This document shows, piece by piece, positions 51,701 through 60,456 of a stretch of 64,000 bases of DNA. This DNA is from Haliclona indistincta (lineage: Eukaryota > Porifera > Demospongiae > Haplosclerida > Chalinidae), in NCBI GenBank assembly GCA_964017065.1, contig OZ024791.1, positions 2,861,410 to 2,925,409 of the forward strand, given 5' to 3'. The notes under the pieces are model-generated. The model was not told the DNA's origin. It made no database searches and worked only from the letters and a program-made list of their open reading frames with translations. The position numbers and the translations under genes are program-made. The first letter of the stretch is position 1; the number at the start of each line of letters is the position of its first letter.

Positions 51701-54700
51701 CAGTAAAAGTCTAAACTGGTATAATGTATTCAGCTAGCTAATATACCAAGGCATCTGCCCCTGTTGTGCTTGAGAACAGTGTTTTGTGTGAATAACACAA
51801 CTTTTAGCACTTTTTACAATAAATCACAAAACTGGATGTTTAAGACAACCATTCATTGTGATTTGATTATCCGAAAAGTAATATCTGTCATGCTCTGCTA
51901 CATGAACATGTACTCATTCGTAGTCTTAGTGGAGGAGTACGTGCAGATGCTCTGTAATGGAACGGACTAGCATTTAATTGTGAATAAACTTGTGTACATT
52001 ACATGCTTCCTCACTGTATTCCAGTTAATGGATAATTTTTGTGAATAATCTTAATGTGTGCCTGCGTGCATGTAGATTGTATTGGAATGACTCCTGTTTT
52101 GCCGAGATAATATTCACTAAGTACCTTTGTTGACATAATGGTCTGTTTGCTCACCTGGACACCACCAGGTTTTTGTATCAGTCACCAGGGCTAAATGAAG
52201 AACAAAATTAGCGACAAACTGCCAGTTTAGAGCGAGTCAAATTTCGACGAAATAATTCAGTAACTAAAGGGTTAAGCTGTTTGTGTAGAATGTAGCATTC
52301 CCCGAAAACAGGTCAAACTATTAATCAGTACTTCCTACAATGTACTTCATTATGTATCCATAGTAGTTACGGTCAACTACCTTTGTTGACATAACTGCAA
52401 TTGTAAAAATAGCTTGCACTGGTCTGGTGAGCAGTCGACGCTATTTTGAGTGCGCTCTGTGTGTTAGTGGCAGCCATGGTGGAACGCGATGGTCTTATTG
52501 CAGCTTATGCTGTATCTCTGTTTTTGGCAGTTGTGTCTACTGTTGCTTGCACCATATCTTTGGGAGTTCTGCTATACTACAAGATGTGGTGTAAATTCAT
52601 CTATCGTCTGGTCCTTTATGCATTCATATCACTGATAGTCTTATCTCTGAGCACCATATTCGCGTTGATTATGACTTTTATCTCTTTTTCAAATCTCATA
52701 CCTGGTGGCATCGCTGTTGCTCTTGCTGTTATTATCTATGGTGGCCTGGGTGCTACAGTGTTGCTTGTGGCTTCTATTAATGTTTGTATCTATCTTATGG
52801 CTCTTCATAGCTACCAGTTCACGTATAAATCTGACCTCTGCTTACTTGCTTCGTCCTTTGTCTATGTGATCATCATTGCTTCACTGACTATTGCCTTGAA
52901 TATACTATTTCTAAATAAAGATGCCTTCCATTATTCTGTAATAATTTTTACTGTCATTGCTATATTGGATCTTTCATTTCTTGTGAATGTGGTGTTCACA
53001 ATACTAGCATTAGTGCCGCTGTGTGGTAGAGCATATGGCTACAACATGTGTATGAAGACTGCTGCTACAATAGAGAGTCACAGGAAGGCACTGAAAGAAA
53101 TATTCCCACTTTTCCTTCTTATATTTCCTTCTTTATTCTTTGCTTTTTTTTCTAGCATACAGTTTGCAATAATCTCGCTTAATCTAAGTATTATTTCAAT
53201 AATACAATATCTTTATTTTAGCACAGCAGGACTATGTTTTGCTATACCCTTTGTTATACATCTCATTTTTGTAAGAAAAAAGCTGCGTACTAGGAGGAGA
53301 ACACAAAGAGAACCAGCCGACCAGCATCGCACTCACCATACAACAGCATACACTGGTGAGGGAATATCAGAGACATGTATCACTGAATACCAACTTGTGA
53401 GCGAGAGTGAGGTGGACAATCGATTTTTACTCCAGAAGAATAACCAAGGACAATAAATTTGATGTACTCGCTACTATTATTGCTGATAATACGTACAATG
53501 TACTTGTGTGTTAAGTATAATAGTATTATGCCATGCGGTAGTCGTGGCATATTTAGGGTTGGGCGGAAAACAAGATGGCGGCTACACTTAGGCTAAACGT
53601 AATAATTCACGTATATCTTGGCTGTTGACGACATCAGGGGTATTTTAACTACCTAGGGGCTATCCTGAGAGGTAAGCGCTTACAATGAGTCTACTAATAA
53701 AGACTATAAGTGCAGTTGGTATGGGCATGACAAGATGGGGTCTTGCCTGGAGGCACTAAGTACGGCACTGCCATATCTTCGCCGTACGGGCGTTTCAAGC
53801 TAATCTAACGTTCAAGCTAATCTAACGTATATTTTGTGTTCAAAATCTTACTTTTTGGCTTACCTGGACTAGTATCTGCTTTGTTCTTTGCTTTTTACCT
53901 CTGCTTTATTAAGAAGAGTCTGTGTGGCAAACACCAATCTTCTAGAGGTGGTGGTTATGGATCATTTGACCATTACGCCCACTGTACAACAGCATACACT
54001 AGTGAGAGACATGTAACACTGGTCCTGTGAGCGAAGCTGAAGAAGACTCACGTTTCCTTCTTCAAAAAAACAAACACTAGTCTCAGACATTGTACTTATC
54101 CTCCAAACAATAAAAATTATGTGATGTCTAATATTACTGATACTGATTTTTTGTGCCATAGCAATTAACTCGTTTATCTCTTAGTACCACATGCCTAGAA
54201 TGGCAGTTTGTGTCAAGTTCACACTGAGTGGGTTCTGCTTCAGTATTGACTTGTGTACACAGAATTCAACATTTAATTATCACCAGGACATGCAAAGCAG
54301 TCTGCATCAAAATCAGTCATGCGTGTGATAGACTGGCAAAGGCAATGCAGAAAAAATGATAACGTACTGGTGCGTTATTAGACACATGCGCTTATATTTT
54401 TACAGCAAAAAAATATTTGCTTATACATGAAATTAGCCTAATAAATTAGCCTAGTCTATCACATGCATGACTGATTTTGATGCAGACTGCCTAATAAAGA
54501 GTGCTTTTTCATTGCAAGTATATTGAGCGCTGCAGCAAAACATGCGCTTAACAAGCGAGTATGCGCCTATACGCAAGCTGTGCCTCTATTAAAGCGCCAG
54601 TTCAGTAGTCTGATGATGGTATGTATCATACTATAGGAATGATCGCATCACTATTCAAAAACAAGAAGAGGTGAAGGAACAAGAGGAATTATTAGAGAAG

Positions 54701-55788
54701 GAACTGAAACAACAGACAGAGAGACGGAAGAAAGAGAGCACCAGATTATTAGCACAGACTATCACTATGGAGCTACAGAAAGAGCAGGGAGGTGAGTTAG
54801 TAGCTCATTATTGGAGTCTTAGTCCTTTACTGCAACAAGTCGTATCGTTTTAGAATAACAATTCCTGTGACACAATGCATTTGCTCTTGTGATGCTCTGA
54901 ACCAAATTTATGTTGCATTCTCAACCATTAGTGTTTATAGATATTTTTACATTGTCTTTGTTCAGCCACAACAATAGAGGAGGTGGTTAACACAGACGAT
55001 GAGAATGATGAAGAGGAGTACGAGGCGTGGAAAGTGAGAGAACTGAAGAGAATTAAACGCGACAGAGAAGAGCTTGAAAAGTAAGTAATGCACCACTGAC
55101 AATGAGTAGCCTGAGTTCAATAGTAGATGAATTGTAGGATTGAACCTAGCTATTTGATATTGATTTGCTGTTTCATTGTACTACAGGATACAGAAAGAGA
55201 GGCAGGAACTGGAGCGTGTGCGTAACATGAGTGAAGAGGAGAAGAAGGCATGGCTTGAAGCTAATCCACGAGAGATCACTAACAAACAGACGAAAGGAAA
55301 GTACAAGTTCTTGCAGAAGTACTACCACAGAGGAGTGTTCTATCTGGTATGTGTGCAATACGCTATGGTGATGCTGTGAGTTATTCTGTCTGCCTGCCTA
55401 GGATGAGGAGGATACTGTGTTTAAACGGAACTTCTCTGAGCCTACTCTTGAGGATCATTTTGATAAGACAGTGCTACCTAAAGTCATGCAGGTATACTAG
55501 ATACTGTCAATCTATCAAACACTATAAATTATGATGTTCTATTTTGAATAGGTCAAGAACTTTGGGAGGGCTGGTAGGACCAAATATACTCATCTTGTTG
55601 ACCAGGACACTACAGCGGTTAGTGCAATGTGCCCTGTCTCTTCCGTCTTGTTAAGCTTCCTTTCTCTTCAGTTCGACAGTCCATGGTCAGAAGTCAATCC
55701 TATCAATATCAAGTTCCAGAACAAAGGAGGCGGAGGACGACAAGTTTTCACTAAACCTTCAGCAGCTAAAAAACAAAAAACTTCATGA
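45754..55788 (+). CDS. MFAP1: MFAP1, spliceosomal (B complex) protein
   Basis: MFAP1 is a nuclear, highly charged spliceosome component despite its microfibril name. Exons: 45754-45829, 45909-46164, 50467-50577, 50870-50894, 50945-51001, 51081-51140, 51190-51262, 54637-54791, 54966-55080, 55187-55346, 55402-55491, 55552-55617, 55672-55788. Key matches: [18 protein letters not shown], acidic [28 protein letters not shown] with [67 protein letters not shown] and FDSPW. Intron 2 (4.3 kb, GC donor AG|GCAAGT) holds a transposon island. Intron 7 (3.4 kb) holds a nested same-strand 7TM gene. Confidence 0.96.
46190..46300 (+). mobile_element. Stem-loop element with ATGGCGGCTAC core, copy 4 (in MFAP1 intron 2)
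   Basis: A perfect 7-bp stem (tagggag/ctcccta) encloses gcacggtagtga. Then comes tatgtagggatga and, 20 bp on, acaacatggcggctac. The same order is seen in copies 1 and 3. Confidence 0.6.
47040..47929 (+). pseudogene. IS630/Tc1-mariner-type DDE transposase, frameshifted
   Basis: Three overlapping frames form one protein: an N-terminal helix-turn-helix/linker ([20 protein letters not shown], about 47087-47150, on to [18 protein letters not shown]), a middle with the first catalytic Asp ([16 protein letters not shown], about 47395-47440), and a C-terminal frame (47495-47929) with the second Asp in [11 protein letters not shown] and the catalytic Glu in [14 protein letters not shown]. Spacing between second D and E is 34 residues (DD34E). 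At least three frameshifts make it inactive. No convincing terminal inverted repeats were found. Confidence 0.85.
48112..48537 (-). pseudogene. Mobile-element-associated ORF fragment (unknown domain, KHSSYEEPP motif)
   Basis: Open frame with basic Ser/Arg-rich N-terminus, then [20 protein letters not shown] and [20 protein letters not shown]. Its position inside a transposon island and lack of splice context suggest it belongs to a mobile element. I recall similar segments from uncharacterised invertebrate proteins but cannot name the family. Confidence 0.45.
48540..48960 (-). pseudogene. Degenerate LINE reverse-transcriptase fragment
   Basis: Minus-strand segments spell reverse-transcriptase blocks in more than one frame: [39 protein letters not shown], then (frameshifted) [15 protein letters not shown] and [20 protein letters not shown]. 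These are the finger/palm blocks of jockey/CR1-type LINEs. Stops and shifts make it a dead fragment of roughly 130 residues. Confidence 0.85.
49181..49987 (-). mobile_element. Retroelement C-terminal ORF with zinc finger and restriction-like endonuclease domain
   Basis: Uninterrupted 268-codon frame. Near residue 55 is a C-x-C-x7-H-x4-C finger (CACG ... EHSLSC) followed by [19 protein letters not shown], then [15 protein letters not shown] and [19 protein letters not shown]-like finger, RHN, then D...D-V is the order of the PD-(D/E)XK endonuclease in early-branching non-LTR retrotransposons such as R2. The segment [18 protein letters not shown] and [19 protein letters not shown] continues an element-specific tail. 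The reverse transcriptase expected upstream is missing. Similar ORFs are common in invertebrate genomes. Confidence 0.7.
50011..50380 (+). pseudogene. Second retroelement fragment in opposite orientation, with junction hairpin
   Basis: After a 14-bp stem (gattgttgcagaga at 50011-50024 paired with 50030-50043), plus-strand frames give LRSF/LELA-like residues, then KTALRL-type sequence and [20 protein letters not shown] followed by [20 protein letters not shown] and [12 protein letters not shown]. This tail type accompanies the same class of retroelement ORFs as at 49181-49987, but points the other way. It has internal stops. Confidence 0.5.
52476..53456 (+). CDS. Intronless seven-transmembrane (GPCR-like) protein nested in MFAP1 intron 7
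   Basis: The ATG at 52476 has a good context (gccATGg) and opens 326 codons. Seven hydrophobic helices are clear: [140 protein letters not shown] basic cytoplasmic tail follows ([13 protein letters not shown]), ending in an acidic [18 protein letters not shown]. There is no signal peptide and no class A DRY or NPxxY, so the receptor class is unknown. It is transcribed in the same direction as MFAP1, so it needs its own promoter within the intron. Lack of introns suggests a retrocopied origin or a member of a lineage-specific intronless receptor family. Confidence 0.75.
   Translation: MVERDGLIAAYAVSLFLAVVSTVACTISLGVLLYYKMWCKFIYRLVLYAFISLIVLSLSTIFALIMTFISFSNLIPGGIAVALAVIIYGGLGATVLLVASINVCIYLMALHSYQFTYKSDLCLLASSFVYVIIIASLTIALNILFLNKDAFHYSVIIFTVIAILDLSFLVNVVFTILALVPLCGRAYGYNMCMKTAATIESHRKALKEIFPLFLLIFPSLFFAFFSSIQFAIISLNLSIISIIQYLYFSTAGLCFAIPFVIHLIFVRKKLRTRRRTQREPADQHRTHHTTAYTGEGISETCITEYQLVSESEVDNRFLLQKNNQGQ
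53525..53660 (+). mobile_element. Stem-loop element with AAGATGGCGGCTAC core, copy 5 (in MFAP1 intron 7)
   Basis: Perfect stem tatgcca/tggcata around tgcggtagtcg, then tttagggttggg and aacaagatggcggctacact. The loop shares cggtagt with copy 4 while the stem sequence is different. Confidence 0.6.
53836..54080 (+). pseudogene. Truncated, frameshifted duplicate of the nested 7TM gene (TM7 and tail)
   Basis: One frame encodes a hydrophobic helix ([20 protein letters not shown]) and a tail with [11 protein letters not shown], corresponding to TM7 and [11 protein letters not shown] of the gene at 52476. A frame change then gives [17 protein letters not shown] and a stop, matching [15 protein letters not shown]. 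The first six helices are missing. Confidence 0.7.
54297..54490. mobile_element. Short palindromic (fold-back) element
   Basis: The ~38-bp string around gcagtctgcatcaaaatcag and tcatgcgtgtgatagact (54297-54334) reappears inverted at 54453-54490, with about 118 bp between. No coding capacity; in MFAP1 intron 7. Confidence 0.7.
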
Positions 55789-56366
55789 TATCGTAGCTTT
55801 CTTATTAATAAAAAATTTTTAAATTCAGCCAGACAAATATTGTTATTAAGTTTTGTGAACATTGCCTGATCAGTGTTGCTTGAAGAAGACTTTGAAGTGA
55901 ACTGTTGTTGGTAAAACATACATTTTAAGTAGGAGACTTTAGACTACAATAACGGATGACCCAGAACCAAATGAAGCATTTGATAGCCTTCTGACTAGTT
56001 TTTGTGATGGTTCTAGATGGCTGGTATTCTCAGTAGGCAGGAGTGGTTGGATAACAGTTGGTGACAATAAAAGTTGGTACGTTATTATTATTATTGAAAC
56101 TTTACGACATAATAATTGTTAACATGTCGAAGGACAAACTCCATCTAGTGGAGCAGCCTACTACAATAAAATTACTAATGTGGAAGAGATGAGCATGAGG
56201 AGCAGGGACACATAAAATGACAAGTAAACGATTTGTCAGATTGAAAATGTGTAATGAAATGATTCCAGAGAAACTCAAATAATGAATGTTTTATGCTTTG
56301 AAATGGAAGAGATAAGTCAATTGTGCCATAGCCTAATGATTCTGTTTAAGTAGAAATGGTGACCAG
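55789..56366. other. Convergent spacer between MFAP1 and the ankyrin/death-domain gene
   Basis: A poly(A) signal AATAAA at about 55804 serves MFAP1. The rest is AT-rich with no gene or clear repeat. Confidence 0.4.
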
Positions 56367-56503
56367 TTACAGAGCGACAAAGTTTGTGTTTAAATTTTCC
56401 TGACTGGGATGCTCTTGTAGGGCGGTGAGAACTTGAGGGAGCTGGGATCTTTGTTGATCAAATTCTATTGCCATATCTAATGTTGTTTTACCATCTGTAT
56501 TAA

Positions 56504-58456
56504 CTAATAAAGGATTAGCACCAGCAGTTCAGTGATTACTGTGTGTCCAATAGATGCAGCATGATGGAGAGCTGTATTTCCATTCTGATCTTGTGCATCT
56601 ATGTTTGCTTGTGCATTCAGTAGGACTTTCACACCAGCCTCATATCTGTAGCGTACTGCTAAAATTAATGCTGTGAAGTCTTCATTGTTCTTTAGGTTAG
56701 GGTCAGCTCCTGCCGAAATAAGTAATGCAGGAACACGCTCATCTAATTCTAGTGAGGGATGGGGAGTGCAAGCAATCATCAACGCTGTCCAGCCAGTGTT
56801 ACTTTGCTGATTAGGATCAGCTCCATTGGACAGGAGAAGACTAACAGTTGGTGCTAGTTGCTGCCAGCATGCTATCATCAGAGCAGTTTTGTTAAGATTG
56901 TTCTGAAGGTTTGCATCTGCTTGTGAATCCAGTAAAAGAGCAGCTATATCCTCATGTCTGTTATGACAGGCAATCATTAATGGAGTAGTCTTACGGAATG
57001 TATGAAGCTGTACGTCAGCACCATACTCAATGAGCAGTTTAGCAGCCTCATAACTGCCATGTTGACATGCTACTGCCAAGCTAGTTAATCCTTTGCCATT
57101 TCGTGCATTAATTGCAGAATTAACAGCATTCAGGCCCGCAAGATTAGCATCAGCAACTGACTGTAGCAGTAGGCGTACCAGGTCATCATGATTTTCAGAG
57201 CAAGCCAACATCAAGGGAGTCATTTTCGGACTACAAGCATCTGCGTGGTTGACACAAGCACCTGCGTCAATTAGCAACTTGGACATTCCTGTAAATCCAT
57301 TCACACTAGCTAAGCCGAGAACAGTCTTGCCATCGATATTACGATGATTAGGGTCAGCACCAGCACTGAGCAGAAACTCAACTGCTTCAATACAATTTGA
57401 GACTACTGATTGTTCAAGATAATAGTCTTTGTCATTCTCTTGCTGTAAGCCCAACTGCTCATGATCAAAGATAGTGGTTTCTCCAACTACCAATCTCAGT
57501 ATACCAATGTGCTTCATAAGTTTGATTTTATTTTTTGCCAGGACAGTCAGAGAAGATACTGCAGAGTCTCTTGTGTTCCAGCTGATGCATATGCAACCAT
57601 GCTTCACTTGAATGTTAGACAGAGCATTTGATTCCTCTTCAAATATGTGCTTGATTAATTCTTGAAACCGTTTTATCGTAACATCAAGACAACGACCGCT
57701 CAACTTGAGTACAACTAATGGCATGCTCTTGGTTTGTGTTGAAGTATTGATTTCTTTTAATAGACTAATCTTGGTAGAGGAGGTGAACTCATCCAGCAGA
57801 ATCTCATACTTATGTAGCTGTTGTTGCAAGGACTCTCCTAGGAATTCGTTGATGATATTCTCCAGTAGAGTTGTGTTGAGAAAGCAGTAGTAGGGAGCGA
57901 TGTATTCAAACAGATCGGATATGCTTGTACTTGAGGAAAATTCTATCTTTTGATTTAGACGCACCTCCAAGAAGCTATGCAATTTTTCTGGAGCAACTTC
58001 CTTCTCCTTTATCACTGTCTTTACATGGGAGACTAGTGAAGCAAACTTGCTTTCTACGTTCGTAAATCGTCTGACTGTCACTTTGCTCAGCTCCACCCTC
58101 ACTGTTGTTTTCTGCTCGAGTTTCTGCTCCTGTGCTTTTGTCTTTGCATCAGCAAATGCTTGAGGTTGTTCAGTAAGTGGTGGGCTAATTGTACGAAGCT
58201 CGTTCGCTAAAGTCATCTCGTTTAGTTGTTCTAGAGCCTCGGCAACGTCGTTCCACCTTGCACTTGGATTTCGTCTCAGCCATAAGTCAAACACCTCAGC
58301 CTTGCATCGCTCCACACCGTGAGTAACTGAGAATCGTTGATCAATCTTGTTCAGTTCTTCCGTTGGTACTCCAAGATGCACTCCCAGCATGAACCAGTCA
58401 GCTATCTTGTGTACTTTGGTTACGAGCAAGCGCACGTTCAACCGCGAATCCGACAT
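56504..58456 (-). CDS. Death-domain plus ankyrin-repeat protein (single exon, 3' frameshift)
   Basis: The in-frame ATG nearest the 5' end is at 58456 (MSDSRLNVRLL); codons upstream to 58480 contain no ATG. Residues about 5-90 form a death-fold domain (KIADWFMLGVHLGVPTEELN ... CKAEVFDLWLRRNPSARWND ... ALEQL). A middle region of about 250 residues is unassigned. From about residue 350 seven or more ankyrin repeats follow (AVEFLLSAGADPNHRNIDGK, TPLMLACSENHDDLVRLLL, TALMIACWQQLAPTVSLLL, GNTALHHAASIGHT). The frame stops at 56504 in the middle of the last repeat. In the next frame the repeat goes on (AGANPLLVNTDGKTTLDMAI) to a stop at 56367, so a 1-2-nt indel has probably truncated the protein. Such proteins are numerous in sponges and thought to act in innate or death signalling. 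Confidence 0.8.
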   Translation of the reverse strand: MSDSRLNVRLLVTKVHKIADWFMLGVHLGVPTEELNKIDQRFSVTHGVERCKAEVFDLWLRRNPSARWNDVAEALEQLNEMTLANELRTISPPLTEQPQAFADAKTKAQEQKLEQKTTVRVELSKVTVRRFTNVESKFASLVSHVKTVIKEKEVAPEKLHSFLEVRLNQKIEFSSSTSISDLFEYIAPYYCFLNTTLLENIINEFLGESLQQQLHKYEILLDEFTSSTKISLLKEINTSTQTKSMPLVVLKLSGRCLDVTIKRFQELIKHIFEEESNALSNIQVKHGCICISWNTRDSAVSSLTVLAKNKIKLMKHIGILRLVVGETTIFDHEQLGLQQENDKDYYLEQSVVSNCIEAVEFLLSAGADPNHRNIDGKTVLGLASVNGFTGMSKLLIDAGACVNHADACSPKMTPLMLACSENHDDLVRLLLQSVADANLAGLNAVNSAINARNGKGLTSLAVACQHGSYEAAKLLIEYGADVQLHTFRKTTPLMIACHNRHEDIAALLLDSQADANLQNNLNKTALMIACWQQLAPTVSLLLSNGADPNQQSNTGWTALMIACTPHPSLELDERVPALLISAGADPNLKNNEDFTALILAVRYRYEAGVKVLLNAQANIDAQDQNGNTALHHAASIGHTVITELLVLILY

Positions 58457-58512
58457 GGTATCCGTAAGGGGCAAAGCCAAAGAAAGAAGGCTGGGCTTGT
58501 AAAATTATAATA
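58457..58512. promoter_or_regulatory. 56-bp divergent start-to-start interval
   Basis: Opposing ATGs at 58456 (minus) and 58513 (plus). The two transcripts' leaders must overlap or be extremely short, unless upstream leader exons exist. Confidence 0.45.
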
Positions 58513-60254
58513 ATGGAACCCCATGAGGAACAGAATGATAGACCATCTACGAATAGACAGTCCACACTTGTCGGCACGCTGAAGAACTTCACTGCTGGTG
58601 GTGTAGGCGGAGTATGCATGGTATTAGTTGGTCACCCATTTGACACTATCAAGGTGTAGCATCATGATGAGTGATAATAAATGTATGATATTGTACTCTA
58701 AACTAGATACAGTTTAACTAGTGAATGAGGTTCGTTTCCTTTTAGGTTCGTCTTCAGACGCAGCCCAAGCCACCTGTTGGCGGACGACCCATGTTTAATG
58801 GAACGGTGGACTGTGCCGTTAAGACTTTTCGCAATGAAGTTAGTTTACACTAGCTGGTGCATAGAAAGATGGACCAGTCAACTGGCTCACTGAGTGGTAC
58901 TGATGTCTCTACCATCTTTACTCAGTATTGTACTTACAGCCTTTATATTGTACATGTAGCATAATAATAAATAACATTATGATAACATTCATTTATTTTG
59001 GAGGGCTTCAGAGGTTTCTATAGAGGAATGATAGCACCACTTGTGGTAGTCACTCCAATCTATGCTATCAGCTTTGCTGGATATGAGCTGGGAAAGAGAC
59101 TGCAACGGAATTCTCCTGACGATGAGTTAACGTGAGTTGAGAAAAGGAGCAGCTTCTCTGCAAAGCTGCTCAAGCAAAATGGGTTGTAGAATTGTGGTTT
59201 TGTGCTATGCTAGGATAGTGACAGCTGCATGTTATTATTTATGTGTAGGTTAATGCAACACTTCAATGCTGGGATGCTTGGTGGACTGTGTACAACAGTA
59301 GTCACTGTTCCCGGTGATAGAGTAAAGTGCCTAATGCAGGTATCTCCCTAAAGATAATCAATGGATTATGAAACAGTTTTTTTTTTAAGATCCAACAAAG
59401 TTATGGAAAGGAAGCAAAGTATAGCAGCTCAATAGACTGTGCAAGAAAGCTGTTCCGTGAGGGAGGCATTCGATCATTATACAAAGGAACAGGCGCTACT
59501 TTATTGAGAGGTAATCAATAATGCAGCTGTGTTTAATTTTTGTCATAATGTTTGACTGACAGCAATGTTCTCTTATCTCACACTTTTGTTCAAAGTTGCT
59601 TTCCTCTACTCTCTACAGACGTACACAGTGGTGGTTTCTATTTTGCTCCCTATTATTTTCTAATCACTGCTCTGTCACCTGCACCTTCAGAAAAAGGGTA
59701 TATACTGAGAAATATTCTGCACATGCTCAAACCATTCATTCTGATTGCAGGCAGCAGCAGAAGCTAAACCCATTTGTTGTGATGTTCGCTGGTGGATTAG
59801 CAGGCATGTGCAACTGGGCAGCAGCAATAGCTCCTGACACAATAAAATCTCGTTTTCAAACAGGTATTTTGTTTCAAACTCTCACGCACTGCTTCCTTTG
59901 CACACATTGTATATAGCACCCGAGGGAAAGTATAGAGGAGTCAGAGATGTATTTGTGGAACTGGTTAGTTGACAGTGGATAATTATGGATTCAAATTAAA
60001 CCTGGTGAAAAATTTTCAATCTAAACTGTTTTGACCAGATTAGAACAGAAGGATTTCCTGCTCTTTTCAGAGGAATTGTACCAGTGATGTTGAGAGCCTG
60101 CCCTGGCAATGCTGTGAGTTCAGCACCGATCATGATGTAGACTCACTGATATAACTGCCGATTTTTTATTGAATGATCGTTTTCTTTTATGTAGGTTGCT
60201 TTTTTAGGATATGAACTGTCAATGCAATTTTTAAATTGGCTTATTCCGAACTAG
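58513..60254 (+). CDS. SLC25A20: Mitochondrial carnitine/acylcarnitine carrier
   Basis: Exchanges acylcarnitines for free carnitine across the inner mitochondrial membrane for fatty-acid oxidation. Exons: 58513-58653, 58746-58838, 59004-59131, 59249-59339, 59390-59510, 59619-59697, 59751-59863, 59917-59963, 60039-60113, 60195-60254. All three carrier repeats are present with P-x-D/E-x-x-K/R motifs: [28 protein letters not shown] and [20 protein letters not shown]. Other CACT-like segments are [48 protein letters not shown] and [14 protein letters not shown]. The last repeat ends FLNWLIPN, close to human FLNWATPN. Confidence 0.95.
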
Positions 60255-60456
60255 AAGAAATTATTATTACATGCATAATAATAACATCAGCTAACCCTAA
60301 AATAAGAACAGAATTAAGAAGCAGAGATACGTGCAACAAATAGTTCTCTTGTGCAAATTGTAAAACTGAAAGTATTTGGTTTCGCGCGCGCGCGCTCCGT
60401 CCATGCCATGACGTCATAAATCCCGTGTGTAACTCACGTTTTCATCGCGTTTCGAG
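60255..60456. other. Promoter-proximal region of the THAP gene
   Basis: Contains a (GC)n tract gcgcgcgcgcgc at about 60386 and a CRE-like tgacgtca at 60409-60416 within about 50 bp of the start codon. Both are suggestive of promoter function. Confidence 0.35.

Noticed and set aside
52446..52475. Longer N-terminus of the nested 7TM gene
   Set aside because: The upstream codons have no ATG; the first ATG with a good context is at 52476.
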